A DNA stretch of 64,000 nt, taken from positions 2,170,001 through 2,234,000 of the forward strand of contig NZ_CP169056.1 in the NCBI RefSeq assembly GCF_041890415.1, read 5' to 3'. A model generated the notes under the pieces. It searched no databases. It was given only the letters and a program-made list of their open reading frames with translations, and was not told the origin of the DNA. Position 1 is the first letter of the stretch; each line of letters begins with the position of its first letter. The translations under genes and the position numbers were made by a program. The stretch comes from Pseudoxanthomonas koreensis_A (GTDB taxonomy: Bacteria; Pseudomonadota; Gammaproteobacteria; Xanthomonadales; Xanthomonadaceae). This document shows, in pieces, positions 1-11,200 of the stretch.

Positions 1-1197
<1,197 letters not shown>

Positions 1198-1371
1198 GCG
1201 ATATCCGTGGTGGAGCGTGCCCGGCGCAGGCGGCGGCCGGGCGTGGAGGCGTCGGCGAAGACCGTCGCCTCACCGGCGGCCAGGGCCTTCAGCGTAGCGC
1301 CAAGCATGGCCGAAGGCAGCCTGCGTGGCGCCCGGCTGGCCGCGGCGCATGCCGGCGTTGGCGGCGCCGGC

Positions 1372-3996
1372 TCAGTCCGCGGCCCCATCGAGCACGTCCT
1401 CGTCCGGCAGCGCGCGCAGGTTGTAGGTACTGGCCATGGCGTGGCCGTAGGCGCCGGCATCGGCCACCAGCATGGTGTCGCCGGGCGTGGTGGCGGCAGG
1501 CAGGCGGCGCCGGCGCCCGAAGATGTCGCTCGACTCGCAGATCGGGCCGACCACGTCGAACATTCCATCCTCCGCTTCGTCCAGGCGCTGGAGGTTGACG
1601 ATGTCGTGCCAGGCGTCATACAGCGCCGGGCGCAGCAGCGCGTTCATGCCCGCATCCAGGCCGACCCGGTGCACGCCGTCCTTCTCCACCACCTGGGTGG
1701 CGGCCGCCAGCAGCACGCCGGCCTCGGCCACCAGGAAGCGGCCCGGCTCGATCGCCAGTGCGAACGCCGGATGCACCTGCCGCACTTCGGCCAGGCCGGC
1801 GGCCCAGGCGTCCAGGTCGAATGGCTCGTCATCGGCGCTGTACGGAATCGGCAGGCCGCCACCGATGTCCAGGGTGGCCACGGTGCCGATGCGGCGGGCG
1901 AAGCCGGCCAGTTCGTCGCACATCAGGCGCCAGTGGCCGGCGGTCTCCACTCCGCTGCCCAGGTGCGCGTGCACGCCGGTGACGATCACGCCCAGCGTGC
2001 GCGCCACGTCCATGAACTCGTCGACCCGCGCGGCCGGCAGGCCGAACTTGGCCTCCTTGCCGCCGGTGTTGACCTTCTCGTGGTGGCCGTCGCCATGGCC
2101 CAGGTCGATGCGCAGCCACAGGCTGCGCCCACGGAAGGTGTCCGGCCAGCGCTGCAGCGCCTCGACGTTGTCCACGGTGACGGTCACGCCCAGGGCGAAG
2201 GCCTGCTGGTACTCGGCGTGCGGGGCGAAGCTGGGGGTGAACAGCACCCGCTGCGGGTCCAGCTGCGGCAGGGTGGCGAAGACATGGCGCAGTTCGCCCA
2301 GCGACACGCACTCCAGGCCGAAGCCCTCCTCCACCAGCGTGCGCAGGATGGCCGGGTGCGGATTGGCCTTGATCGCGTAATAGCGGTGGTCCACCGCCGC
2401 CACCGCCTTGAGCTGGCGCGCGCGCGCGCGCACGGTCGGCAGGTGGTAGACGTAGCGCGGGGTGCCGGACCGGGCAAGCTGCAGCAGCCGCTCGCGCTCG
2501 CCGCGCCACCACGGCTCCGGGCGCGGGCGCACCGCGCCGTTGATCTCGCGCCAGCGCGGGCCGAACACCTCGGTTTCCTGCGCCGGCATCGCGCCGCTGT
2601 CGATCAGCGCGGCGTGCAACTGCGGCAGCAGGCCTTCGGCATCGGCCTCGTCGATGACGAAGGTGAGGTTCAGGTCGTTGGACGACTGCGAGATCATGTG
2701 CACCCGCTCGTGGCCGAAGTTGGAAAACACCTCCGGCAGCATGTGCAGCAGCGAGCGCATGCCGCGCCCGACCAGGGTGATGGCCGCGCACGGCACGATC
2801 ACCTTGACCCGGCCGATCTTCTCCAGGTCCGCGGCCAGCGCCGACAGCACGTCCTGGCTGAGCAGGTTCTCGCTGGGATCCAGCGACACGGTCACGTTGG
2901 TCTGCGAGGTGCCGATCAGGTCCACCGACAGCGCGTGCTTGCGGAACAGTTCGAACACGTCGGCCAGGTAGCCCACCTGCTGCCACATGCCGATGTCCTC
3001 CACCGACACCAGCACCACGCCGTTGCGGCGGCTGATCGCCTTGACCCCCGGCACGGTGGCGGCGCTGCGGTCGATGACCGTGCCGTACATGTCCGGGTTC
3101 TCGGTATCGAGCACCGCCATCGGCACGCCCGAATCACGGCACGGCTTGATCGAACGCGGGTGCAGCACCTTGGCGCCGGTGGTGGTGATCTCCTGCGCCT
3201 CGGCGTAGCCCAGGCGGCTGAGCAGGCGCGCATCGGGGACTTCGCGCGGATTGGCGCTGAACATGCCGGGCACGTCGGTCCAGATTTCCACCCGGCGCGC
3301 GCCCAGCAGCGCACCGAAATACGCGGCCGAGGTATCCGAGCCACCACGGCCGAGCACCGCGGTACCGCCATCGCCATGGCGGCAGATGAACCCCTGGGTC
3401 AGGAGCATGCGCGTGGGCTGCTCGGCAAAGCGGCTGCGCCAGTCGTCGTCGCCTTGCCAGCGGCAGTTCACCGACAGCCGTTGCGACCACGGGCTCTGGT
3501 TGGGCTGCGGCGGCAGCGCGTGCAGCCACTGGCGCGCGTCCATCCAGCCGAAATCCAGGCCCTGCGCGCGCAGGTAGGCCGCGCCCAGGGTGGAGGACAG
3601 CAGTTCGCCGTGGGCCAGCACTTCGGCCTGCCAGTCCAGCGAACGGGTGGCCGCGCGCGGGTCGTCCAGCAAGCCGCGCAGCGATGCCAGGTGCACGCCC
3701 ACCACCGGATCGGCATCCAGCCCGAGCTCGGCCAGGAATTCGTGGTGGCGGCGCTGCAGTGCCTCGAACCGCTGCCGGCTGTCATCGGCACCGTCGGCGA
3801 TGGCGGTCAGTTCGTTGGTCACGCCCGACAGCGCGGATACCACCACCAGTACCCGTCCGCCGATCTCGTCCGCACGTTTCTGCGCCAGCTTGCCGATGTT
3901 GTCCCAGCGATGGCGACGCGACACCGAGGTGCCGCCGAACTTGAGGACGATCCAGCCGCCTGCGGCGGCATCTTGGGTGGGCGAAACTGCGGACAT
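1372..3996 (-). CDS. lysC-lysA: Bifunctional aspartate kinase / diaminopimelate decarboxylase
   Basis: An 874-aa fusion of the first and last enzymes of the lysine/DAP pathway. The N-terminal half is aspartate kinase: KFGGTSV at residues 19-25, the GRGGSDTSA substrate loop and paired ACT regulatory domains (IGTSQTNVTVSLD) to about residue 430. The C-terminal half is a PLP-dependent alanine-racemase-fold decarboxylase: YAIKAN with the PLP lysine at K543, HLGSG, GGGLP, EPGRF, and CESSD at 820-824 supplying the partner active-site cysteine. The fusion is characteristic of Xanthomonadaceae. ATG 3996 is preferred over an upstream in-frame GTG at 4032 because homology begins just after it; no clear ribosome site precedes either. 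Feedback through the ACT domains is expected from the family. No lysine riboswitch fold was recognised in the 231-base leader. Confidence 0.95.
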   Translation of the reverse strand: MSAVSPTQDAAAGGWIVLKFGGTSVSRRHRWDNIGKLAQKRADEIGGRVLVVVSALSGVTNELTAIADGADDSRQRFEALQRRHHEFLAELGLDADPVVGVHLASLRGLLDDPRAATRSLDWQAEVLAHGELLSSTLGAAYLRAQGLDFGWMDARQWLHALPPQPNQSPWSQRLSVNCRWQGDDDWRSRFAEQPTRMLLTQGFICRHGDGGTAVLGRGGSDTSAAYFGALLGARRVEIWTDVPGMFSANPREVPDARLLSRLGYAEAQEITTTGAKVLHPRSIKPCRDSGVPMAVLDTENPDMYGTVIDRSAATVPGVKAISRRNGVVLVSVEDIGMWQQVGYLADVFELFRKHALSVDLIGTSQTNVTVSLDPSENLLSQDVLSALAADLEKIGRVKVIVPCAAITLVGRGMRSLLHMLPEVFSNFGHERVHMISQSSNDLNLTFVIDEADAEGLLPQLHAALIDSGAMPAQETEVFGPRWREINGAVRPRPEPWWRGERERLLQLARSGTPRYVYHLPTVRARARQLKAVAAVDHRYYAIKANPHPAILRTLVEEGFGLECVSLGELRHVFATLPQLDPQRVLFTPSFAPHAEYQQAFALGVTVTVDNVEALQRWPDTFRGRSLWLRIDLGHGDGHHEKVNTGGKEAKFGLPAARVDEFMDVARTLGVIVTGVHAHLGSGVETAGHWRLMCDELAGFARRIGTVATLDIGGGLPIPYSADDEPFDLDAWAAGLAEVRQVHPAFALAIEPGRFLVAEAGVLLAAATQVVEKDGVHRVGLDAGMNALLRPALYDAWHDIVNLQRLDEAEDGMFDVVGPICESSDIFGRRRRLPAATTPGDTMLVADAGAYGHAMASTYNLRALPDEDVLDGAAD

Positions 3997-4041
3997 GGGT
4001 GGCTTTCGGAAGAACGCCCGGATATCGGGCACGAACCGCCG

Positions 4042-4047
4042 ATTCTA
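4042..4047 (-). promoter_or_regulatory. -10-like element upstream of lysC-lysA
   Basis: TAGAAT on the minus strand, 45 bases before the lysC-lysA ATG. No good -35 hexamer lies 16-18 bases upstream, so this is a weak call based on one AT-rich hexamer in a GC-rich gap shared with the divergent phzF gene. Confidence 0.3.
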
Positions 4048-4227
4048 AGCCGAATCGCCTGGCGGATCGCCTGCCGGATCACCGTTGCGGGAGCCCTTGC
4101 GCATGTGGCGGCAAGCGTCACACGCGCAACCATCGCATGCATGACCACCTGCGCGGCGGGTCCCGCGCCGCATGCGTGGTGCCCTAAGCTGTGCAGCCGC
4201 CCAAGAGTCCACCCCTGGAGTCCGCCC

Positions 4228-5088
4228 ATGCCTGCACGCCGCTACATGCAACTGGACGTGTTTGCCTGCAGCGCCGGCGCCGGCAATCCGCTGGCCGTGG
4301 TGTTCGACGCCCAGGACATGGACGAAGCGGCGATGCAGCGCTTCGCCAACTGGACCAACCTGTCCGAGACCATCTTCTTCCTGCCGCCGACCACGTCCGC
4401 GGCCGACTACCGCATCCGCATCTTCACCCCGACGCTGGAGCTGCCGTTTGCCGGCCACCCCAGCGTCGGCGCCGCCTGGGCGGCGCTCGATGCGGGCCTG
4501 GCACGGGACCGCGACGGCAGGCTGGTGCAGGAGTGCGCTGCCGGCCTGCTGCCGGTGCGGATCGCGCGCCGGGACGGCATCAGCGTGCCCTCGGTGCGCA
4601 GCCCGCGCGCGCAGCCGCGCGCCGTCGTGGCTCCGGACTGGCTGGACGCGGCACGGATATGGGGCGCGCCCCGCGGCACCTTGCCACCGGCGCTGTGGAA
4701 CAACGGCCCGGACTGGTGGCTGCTGGAACTGGCCGACGAAGCGGCCGTGCGCACGCTGCAGCCCGACCTGGCCGCCATCGCCGCATTGCCGGCCGGCAAG
4801 CTGGCGGTGTTCGCAGCCGCCGACGAGGGCGACGCACACCTGGTGGTGCGCGCGTTCGCGCCCGGCGTGGGCATTGCCGAAGACCCGGCCACCGGCAGCG
4901 CCAATGCCAGCATCGCCACGCTGCTGCACCAGCACGGCCGCCTGCCCGGGCGCGACGGCCGCTACCTGGCCAGCCAGGGCCGTGAACTCGGCCGCAACGC
5001 GCAACTCGAGCTGCACATCGATGCCGATGGCCAGGCCTGGGTCGGTGGCCAGGTACAGGCACCGCTGCGCGGCACCCTGGATTGGTGA
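4228..5088 (+). CDS. PhzF-family isomerase/epimerase (copy 1)
   Basis: A 286-aa member of the PhzF/DapF-like fold family. PhzF isomerises trans-2,3-dihydro-3-hydroxyanthranilate in phenazine synthesis, but most genomic members have unknown substrates. Seen here are the first-lobe signature (VFACSAGAGNPLAVV, 11-25), the catalytic-type glutamate E47 in LSETIFF, FAGHPSVG, and the second-lobe DPATGSANAS loop. No other phenazine gene is nearby, so phenazine synthesis is not implied. ATG 4228 has a GGAG ribosome site 9 bases upstream. The paralogue at 5135 follows after 46 bases on the same strand; identity between the two looks modest (about 40-50% by eye), suggesting an old duplication. Confidence 0.85.
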   Translation: MPARRYMQLDVFACSAGAGNPLAVVFDAQDMDEAAMQRFANWTNLSETIFFLPPTTSAADYRIRIFTPTLELPFAGHPSVGAAWAALDAGLARDRDGRLVQECAAGLLPVRIARRDGISVPSVRSPRAQPRAVVAPDWLDAARIWGAPRGTLPPALWNNGPDWWLLELADEAAVRTLQPDLAAIAALPAGKLAVFAAADEGDAHLVVRAFAPGVGIAEDPATGSANASIATLLHQHGRLPGRDGRYLASQGRELGRNAQLELHIDADGQAWVGGQVQAPLRGTLDW

Positions 5089-5134
5089 GCGCGGGTTGCT
5101 AAGCTCGGCCACCTTCGACCCGAGGAGTTGTCCG

Positions 5135-6013
5135 ATGGCGCTGCGCCCGTTCGTCCAGGTGGACGTGTTCGCCGACCGGCCCGGAGCCGGCAATCCGCTG
5201 GCGGTGGTGCTGGAGGCTGACGGCCTGGACGATGCGGCGATGCAGGCCATCGCGCGCTGGACCCGGCTGCCGGAAACCACCTTCGTGTTTGCGCCCACCC
5301 GGCCCGGCGCCAGCTACGCCATCCGCATGTTCAGCCCCAAGCGCGAGGTACCGTTCGCCGGCCACCCCAGCGTCGGCACCGCACACGTGGTGCTGGAGGC
5401 CGGGCTGGCCAAGCCGCGCAACGGGCTGCTGCTGCAGGAAGGCATCGCCGGCCTGCTGCCGTTGCAGGTGGACGCTGGCGACGGTGGGCAACGCATCGCC
5501 ATCCGCACCCCGCGCGCGCGCCTGCTGGAGAGCGTGGATGCCGGCGACCTGCGCGTGGCCGGCGCACTGCGCTGGTTGCCGCCCGGCACGCTGCCGCCGG
5601 CACTGATGGATGGCGGCCGCCGCTGGTGGGTGGCCGAGGCCGCGGACGAATCCAGCCTGCGCCAGGCCACGCCCGACTGGGACGCGATCGCCGCGTTGGC
5701 GGCGGCCACCGAAAGCATGGGCGTGCTGGCCTTCGCCCGTTGCCACGGCAGCGATTACCAGATCGCCGCGCGCGCCCTGGTCGGCGGCCCGGCGATCTTC
5801 GAGGACGCAGCCTCCGGCGCGGCCAACGCCACCCTGGCCGCGTGGCTGGCCCTGCGCGATGCCCTGCCCGGCGATGGCGGCCGCTATCGCGTCAGCCAGG
5901 GCCGCGAAGTGGGGTACGACGCACGCCTGGACATGCAAGTCGATGCCGATGGCGAGGTCTGGTCCGGCGGCCGCGTGGTCAGCGTGGTGCGCGGCACGAT
6001 CGACTGGCCGTAG
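5135..6013 (+). CDS. PhzF-family isomerase/epimerase (copy 2)
   Basis: A 292-aa paralogue of the preceding gene, with the same two-lobe layout: VFADRPGAGNPLAVV, a glutamate at E47 (LPETTF), and FAGHPSVG. The second-lobe loop reads DAASGAANA instead of the canonical DPATGSANA, so proline and both hydroxylated residues near the active site have changed; substrate range or activity may differ. ATG 5135 follows a strong GAGGAG site at 5122-5127. A CTAAGCT hexamer of -10 type about 35 bases before the ATG has a twin at a similar distance before copy 1, so each copy may have its own promoter. It converges with relA, 19 bases away. The substrate is unknown. Confidence 0.85.
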   Translation: MALRPFVQVDVFADRPGAGNPLAVVLEADGLDDAAMQAIARWTRLPETTFVFAPTRPGASYAIRMFSPKREVPFAGHPSVGTAHVVLEAGLAKPRNGLLLQEGIAGLLPLQVDAGDGGQRIAIRTPRARLLESVDAGDLRVAGALRWLPPGTLPPALMDGGRRWWVAEAADESSLRQATPDWDAIAALAAATESMGVLAFARCHGSDYQIAARALVGGPAIFEDAASGAANATLAAWLALRDALPGDGGRYRVSQGREVGYDARLDMQVDADGEVWSGGRVVSVVRGTIDWP

Positions 6014-6032
6014 CCGGCCGCGGCGACCCCGT

Positions 6033-8195
6033 TCACCCCAGCCGGCGCGCGTGCTCCACGCCGGGCAACGCATCCAGCTTGCCCAGCAGGGTCGACAGCT
6101 GGCCGTAATCGGACACGCGCAGGCGCATGCGCAACTCCAGCCGGCCGTCCTTGTCCGCATCGCTGCGCAGGTCGGCCACGTGTGCATCTTCCTGGGCCAC
6201 CAGGGTGGTCACGTCCTTGAGCAGCCACTTGCGGTCCACGCCGCTCACCGCCACGTCCACCTCGTAGCCGCCGCCGGCGCTGCCCCACTCCACCGGCAGC
6301 ACGCGCTGCGGCTGGGCCGTGGCCAGGCGGGTGAACGATGCGCAGCCGGCACGGTGCACGGTCACCCCGCGGGCGCGGGTGAGGTAGCCGGTGATCGGCT
6401 CGCCCGGCACGGGCTGGCAGCAGCGCGCAAGCTGCACCAGCAGGTTGCCCACGCCCTGTACGGTGAAGCCGGGGTCGCGACGGTGGCCGGCCTTGCGCGG
6501 CGCCAGGCGCGGCGCGGGCGGTGCCTGTGGCTCGGCCGCACGCCCGATCTCGTGCAGCGCGCGGCCCACCTGGTGCGGGCCGACATCGCCCAGCGCGACC
6601 TGGATGTAGAGGTCGTCCACGGTTTCGGCATGGAACTTCCGGGCCACCGGCGCCAGATCGGCCTGGTGCAGGCCCAGGCGCTTGAGCTCGCGCTCGAGCA
6701 TCTCGCGCCCGGCCTGGACGTTGCGCGAGCGGTCCAGCTTGTGGAACCAGGCGCGCACCTTGTCGCGCGAGCGGCCACTGGCGAGGAAGCCGTTGGACGG
6801 CAGCAGCCAGTCGCGACGCGGGTCCGGCTCCTTGCCGGTCATGATTTCGACCCGGTCGCCGCTGCGCAGGCGGTAGCCCAGCGGCACGATGCGTCCGTTG
6901 ACCTTGGCCCCGCGGTAGCGGTGCCCGACCATGGTGTGCACGTGGTAGGCGAAGTCCAGCGGGGTGGACCCCTGCGGCAGGTCGATCACCTCGCCCTTGG
7001 GCGTGAGCGCATAGACCCGCTCCTCGACCAGTTCGGCATCCAGCGCACCGGCCAGGCCTTCGTCGCGGCCCTCGCCGGCCTGCTCCAGCAACTGCCGCAT
7101 CCAGGCGATCTTGCGTTCGAACGCGCGCCCTGCCCCCTTGCCCGCGGCACTGCCGCCGGTCTCCTTGTAGCGCCAGTGCGCGGCCACGCCCAGTTCGGCC
7201 TGTTCGTGCATTTCGCGGGTGCGGATCTGCACTTCCAGGGTGCGCCCCTCCGGCGCGACCACGGCAGTGTGCAGCGAGGCGTAACCGTTGGGCTTGGGCC
7301 GTGCGATGTAGTCGTCGAACTCGCCCGGCACCGGCGCCCACAGGGCGTGGACCACGCCAAGCGCGGCGTAGCAGGCGGCGACATCCTCCACCATGACCCG
7401 CACCGCGCGCAGGTCGTATAGCTTCTCCAGCGGAAGCTGCTTCTTCTGCATCTTCCGCCAGATGCTGTAGATGTGCTTGGAGCGGCCACTGATGTCCGCG
7501 CCCAGGCCGTGTTCGCCCAGCGCTGCCTGCAGTTGCACCTTGACCTGCTCGATGTAGCGTTCGCGCGCGGCGCGGCTTTCGTCCAGCTCGCGGGCGATGT
7601 GGTGGTAGGTGCCCGGGTCCAGGAACCGGAACGCCAGGTCCTCCAGCTCCCACTTCAGTTGCCAGATGCCCAGGCGGTTGGCCAACGGGGCGTGGATGTC
7701 GCGGGTGAGCTGGGCCAGTGCACGGCGCTGGTCCTCGGGCAGGTTGCCGGCCGTGCGCATCTTCGCCAGCTGCCGCGACAGCAGCACCGGCACCACGCGC
7801 AGGTCGTGGATGATCGCCAGCAACAGGCGGCGCAGGCCTTCGCCGTTGCGCCCGGCCTCGCGCCCCGCATGCAGCGCCCAGACCTGGTCGGCCGCGTCCT
7901 GGCCGTCGAGCAGGCCGGCCACCGCGGGCAAGGCGGCAACCGTATCGGCGGCCGCGGCCGCGCGCAGGCCCGGCAGGTCGAACAGCAACGCAGCCGCCAG
8001 GGTCGGCTCGTCGGCGCCCAGGCCGGCCAGGGTGGCCAGGGTGTCGGCAATCACCGGCCATGGAGCGCGGGTGTGCCGCGAGGTGCCCTCCGCGTCCCAG
8101 GCGGCATCCAGGCGTTCGCGCAACGGCGCCGGCAGGGTGGCCGTGGCCGGATCCTGCAACAGGGCGTGCAAACCGTCGATGACAGGGCGCGACAA
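6033..8195 (-). CDS. relA: RelA-type (p)ppGpp synthetase, degenerate hydrolase domain
   Basis: A 720-aa RelA/SpoT homologue, the ribosome-linked alarmone synthetase activated by amino-acid starvation. The order is an N-terminal HD-like region without the HDxxED metal site (the equivalent stretch reads LLFDLPGL), the synthetase domain (RSKHIYSIWRKM, YDLRAVRVMV, RPKPNGYASLHT, VQIRTREMHEQAE), TGS (ALTPKGEVIDLPQGSTPLDFAYHVHT), a Cys-containing linker (RCCQPVPGE) and a C-terminal ACT domain. The loss of HD residues marks it as synthetase-only; the hydrolase partner is spoT at 58351. The start is uncertain. TTG 8195 is the first usable start codon and the frame stays open upstream without ATG, GTG or TTG. 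A TAGTGT hexamer at 8227-8232 could be its -10. Confidence 0.93.
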   Translation of the reverse strand: MSRPVIDGLHALLQDPATATLPAPLRERLDAAWDAEGTSRHTRAPWPVIADTLATLAGLGADEPTLAAALLFDLPGLRAAAAADTVAALPAVAGLLDGQDAADQVWALHAGREAGRNGEGLRRLLLAIIHDLRVVPVLLSRQLAKMRTAGNLPEDQRRALAQLTRDIHAPLANRLGIWQLKWELEDLAFRFLDPGTYHHIARELDESRAARERYIEQVKVQLQAALGEHGLGADISGRSKHIYSIWRKMQKKQLPLEKLYDLRAVRVMVEDVAACYAALGVVHALWAPVPGEFDDYIARPKPNGYASLHTAVVAPEGRTLEVQIRTREMHEQAELGVAAHWRYKETGGSAAGKGAGRAFERKIAWMRQLLEQAGEGRDEGLAGALDAELVEERVYALTPKGEVIDLPQGSTPLDFAYHVHTMVGHRYRGAKVNGRIVPLGYRLRSGDRVEIMTGKEPDPRRDWLLPSNGFLASGRSRDKVRAWFHKLDRSRNVQAGREMLERELKRLGLHQADLAPVARKFHAETVDDLYIQVALGDVGPHQVGRALHEIGRAAEPQAPPAPRLAPRKAGHRRDPGFTVQGVGNLLVQLARCCQPVPGEPITGYLTRARGVTVHRAGCASFTRLATAQPQRVLPVEWGSAGGGYEVDVAVSGVDRKWLLKDVTTLVAQEDAHVADLRSDADKDGRLELRMRLRVSDYGQLSTLLGKLDALPGVEHARRLG

Positions 8196-8279
8196 GGCCG
8201 TTCCGGCGCGGGGAGTGATGGGACCTACACTAGCGGCGAACGCGGCGCGGCCACAAGCCGGCTGCAGCGATGACGCCGG

Positions 8280-11200
8280 TCACGCGCCGGAAAGTGCGGC
8301 CAGGCGCTGGGCCAGCTTCTTCGGCGACACGCCGCCGCGCGAACCCAGTTCCTGTGCGAACAGCAGCACCCGCAGTTCCTCCAGGTCCCAGCGCAGGGCC
8401 TGCCATTGCGGCGTGCCGTCCTCGCCGCGCGCGCGTGCGGCGGCCAGGGCGTCGGCAAACGGCTTGAGTTCCAGCATCCGGGCCTGGTCGCGGGCCGGAT
8501 CGCGCAGCGCGCGCTCGGCGCGCAGCGCCATGCCCTTGAGCCAGCGCGGGAACTGCGCCAGCGCCTCGGCCGGCGTCTGCTGCAGGAAGCCCGGATGCAC
8601 CAGGCCCTCGAGCTGGCCACGCAGGTCGTCGAGGTTGGCGCCGGCCCAGCCCATCAGCGGTGCTTCCAGCTTCGGCTTGAGTTCGGCCACCGCGGCCAGG
8701 ATCTGTTCGGCCAGTTGCAGCCGCGCCATCGCCTCGCCGAACAGGCGGCGGCCGGCGCCCTCGGCGCGGCGGGTGAAGGCGGCCGCATCGCGGATCCCGT
8801 CCAGATCCTCCGCCAGCACCGCGTTGAGCGCGGCCTCGACCAGGTCGGCGCGCAACTGCTCCTTTTCCCGCGCCTTGGCGTCCGGGCCCTGGCCGAAATG
8901 CTCGATCGCCGCATACAGCAGGCCGAGCCTGGGTGACAACGGCAATTGCTTGCGCGCGTGCCGGGCCTTGTCGGCCAGGGCGATGCGCAACAGGCGTTCC
9001 ACCCCGCGCGGATGTGCCGCCCGGGCCTGGGCGCGGTCGGCAAACACGCGCAGCACCACGTGGTCGCCTTCGTCCACCAGCGCCGGATACCCGGGAACGC
9101 CGGCCTCGCCACTCACCTGCAGCGGGATCGGCTCGGCCGGGAAGTCGCGCAGGCGGCCATCGCCGTCGGCCAGCGCCTGCGCCGCACGTTCGGCGAAGGC
9201 GCGGCTGGCGCGCTCGCCAAAACGTGCGCGCAGGCCATCGAGGTCGCGCGATTCGGCCAGCACCCGGCCACCGGCGCCCGGCGATTCGCGCAGGCGCAGG
9301 TTCATCCGCAGGTGCGGTTCCAGCGCGGTTTCGTCGAAATCCAGCGCGGCCACGGGCGCGCCGGTGGCGCGGCTGAGGAAGCGCGCCAGTTCGCCGCCCA
9401 GGGTGTCGGCCGACGGCTGCCGGAACGCCTCGAAGAATGCGCGGCCGAAGTCCGGCGCCGGCACATAGTTGCGGCGCATGGCCTTGGGCAGGCTGCGGAT
9501 CAGGCCGGCGGCCTTGTCGGCCACGAATCCCGGTGCCAGCCACGACAGCCGGGCCGGATCCAGCGCGCCCAGCAGCGGCAGCGGCACGTCCAGGGTGACG
9601 CCGTCATCGGCCGCGCCCGGCTCGAAGCGGTAGTGCAGCGGCAGGCGCGCATCGCCCAGCGGAAAATATTTCGGGTAGAGGTCCTGCTGCCCGCCTTCGC
9701 CCGGCAGCAGGTCGGCCACCGACCAGCGCAACGCCTGCTTTTGCGCCTGCGCCAGCCCTCGATACCACGCGTCCAGCCCGGCAGCCGAATGGATCTGGCC
9801 CGGAATCCGGTCCAGGTACCAGCGCGCCTGCCACTGCTCGTCGGCCACCAGGCCGGCGCGGCGCAGCTTGGCCTCTTCCTCGCGCGCCTGTTCCAGGGTC
9901 TTGAGATTGGCGGCCAGGAACGAGGCGCGGGTGTCGATCTCGCCAGTCACCAGGGCCTGGCGCACGAACAGTTCGTGCGCGCCGGCCGGGTCGATGCGGC
10001 CGTAGTGGACCGGCCGTTTCGGTGCCAGCACCAGGCCGAACAGGCTGATCTGCTCGGACGCCAGCACGTTGCCCTGGGCACGCGACCAGCGCGGGTCGAA
10101 GTGCTTGCGCGCCAGCAGGTGCGGCAACTCGGCGATGGCCCAGTCCGGCTCGATCGCCGCCGCCGTCAGGCCCCACACCTTCTGGGTGTCCAGCAGGGTC
10201 GACACCAGCACCCACGGCGGTGGCTTGCGCGCCAGCGGCGAGGCCGGGAACAGTTGGAAGCGGCGCTGGCGTGCGGCCTGGAAATCACCCTTGTCGGTGC
10301 GCTGGCCGATCTGCGTGGACAGGCCGGCAATCAGGGCGCGATGCAGGGCCTGGTAAGCGGCGGCGCGTTCGCGCGCGCTGACGCGCGCAGCCGGATCGGG
10401 CGGGACGGCGCCGTGCGGAGCATTGTCATGCGCAGCAGCGCCAGGTTCACCGTTGCCTCCGGCGTCCCCTGCACCATGCCCGCCACGGGACACCGGCAAA
10501 CCCGGCCCCGGGCGGCCCTTTGCCCTGGCTTCGCGTGCCAGCCGCGCCGCGCGGTGCAGTTCACCGCGGCTTGCGCGGGCTGCGGGAGTGGCGGCGCCCA
10601 TGTCCGTCGCCGACGCGCCGGCCAGCAAGGGCACCAGCGCCTGCCCGACCGGCTCCTCGGCCCAGCCAAGCGCATCGCACAGCAGCTTGAGCTGGCGGTG
10701 CAGCTCGCGCCATTCGCGCATGCGCAGGAATCCGAGAAAGCGTTTGCCGCACCAGTCGCGCAGCCGTGACTGGGTCAGCTCGCCATGCGCCTGGTCATAG
10801 GCGTGCCACAGGCGCAGGATGCCGATGAACTCCGAACGCGCGTCGGCAAATTGCGCATGTGCGTTGTCGGCCGCTTCGCGCGCATCCGGCGGCCGCTCGC
10901 GCGGGTCCTGCACGCCGAGAAACGCGGCAATCGGCAGCATCGCCCGCAGCACGCCATGGGCCTGCGCGGCCACCAGCATCCGCGCCAGCTTCACGTCCAC
11001 CGGCAGGCGCGCCATCTGCCGGCCGATGGCGGTAAGGCGGCGACCACGCCCGTCCATGTCCTCCACCGCGCCAAGTTCCAGCAGTTGCTGCCAGCCATCG
11101 GCGATGGCGCGCTCGTCGGGCGGCTCCAGGAACGGGAAGTCCTCGACGATGCGCGCGCTGTCCGCGGCGGCGTCCTGGTGCCGGCGCCGGCCACGGCCCT

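Noticed and set aside
3997..4227. Lysine riboswitch in the lysC-lysA leader
   Set aside because: No L-box core or multi-helix fold recognised; feedback through ACT domains is sufficient explanation.
4228..6013. Phenazine biosynthesis cluster
   Set aside because: Two PhzF-like genes alone do not make phenazines; none of phzA, B, C, D, E or G is in the window.
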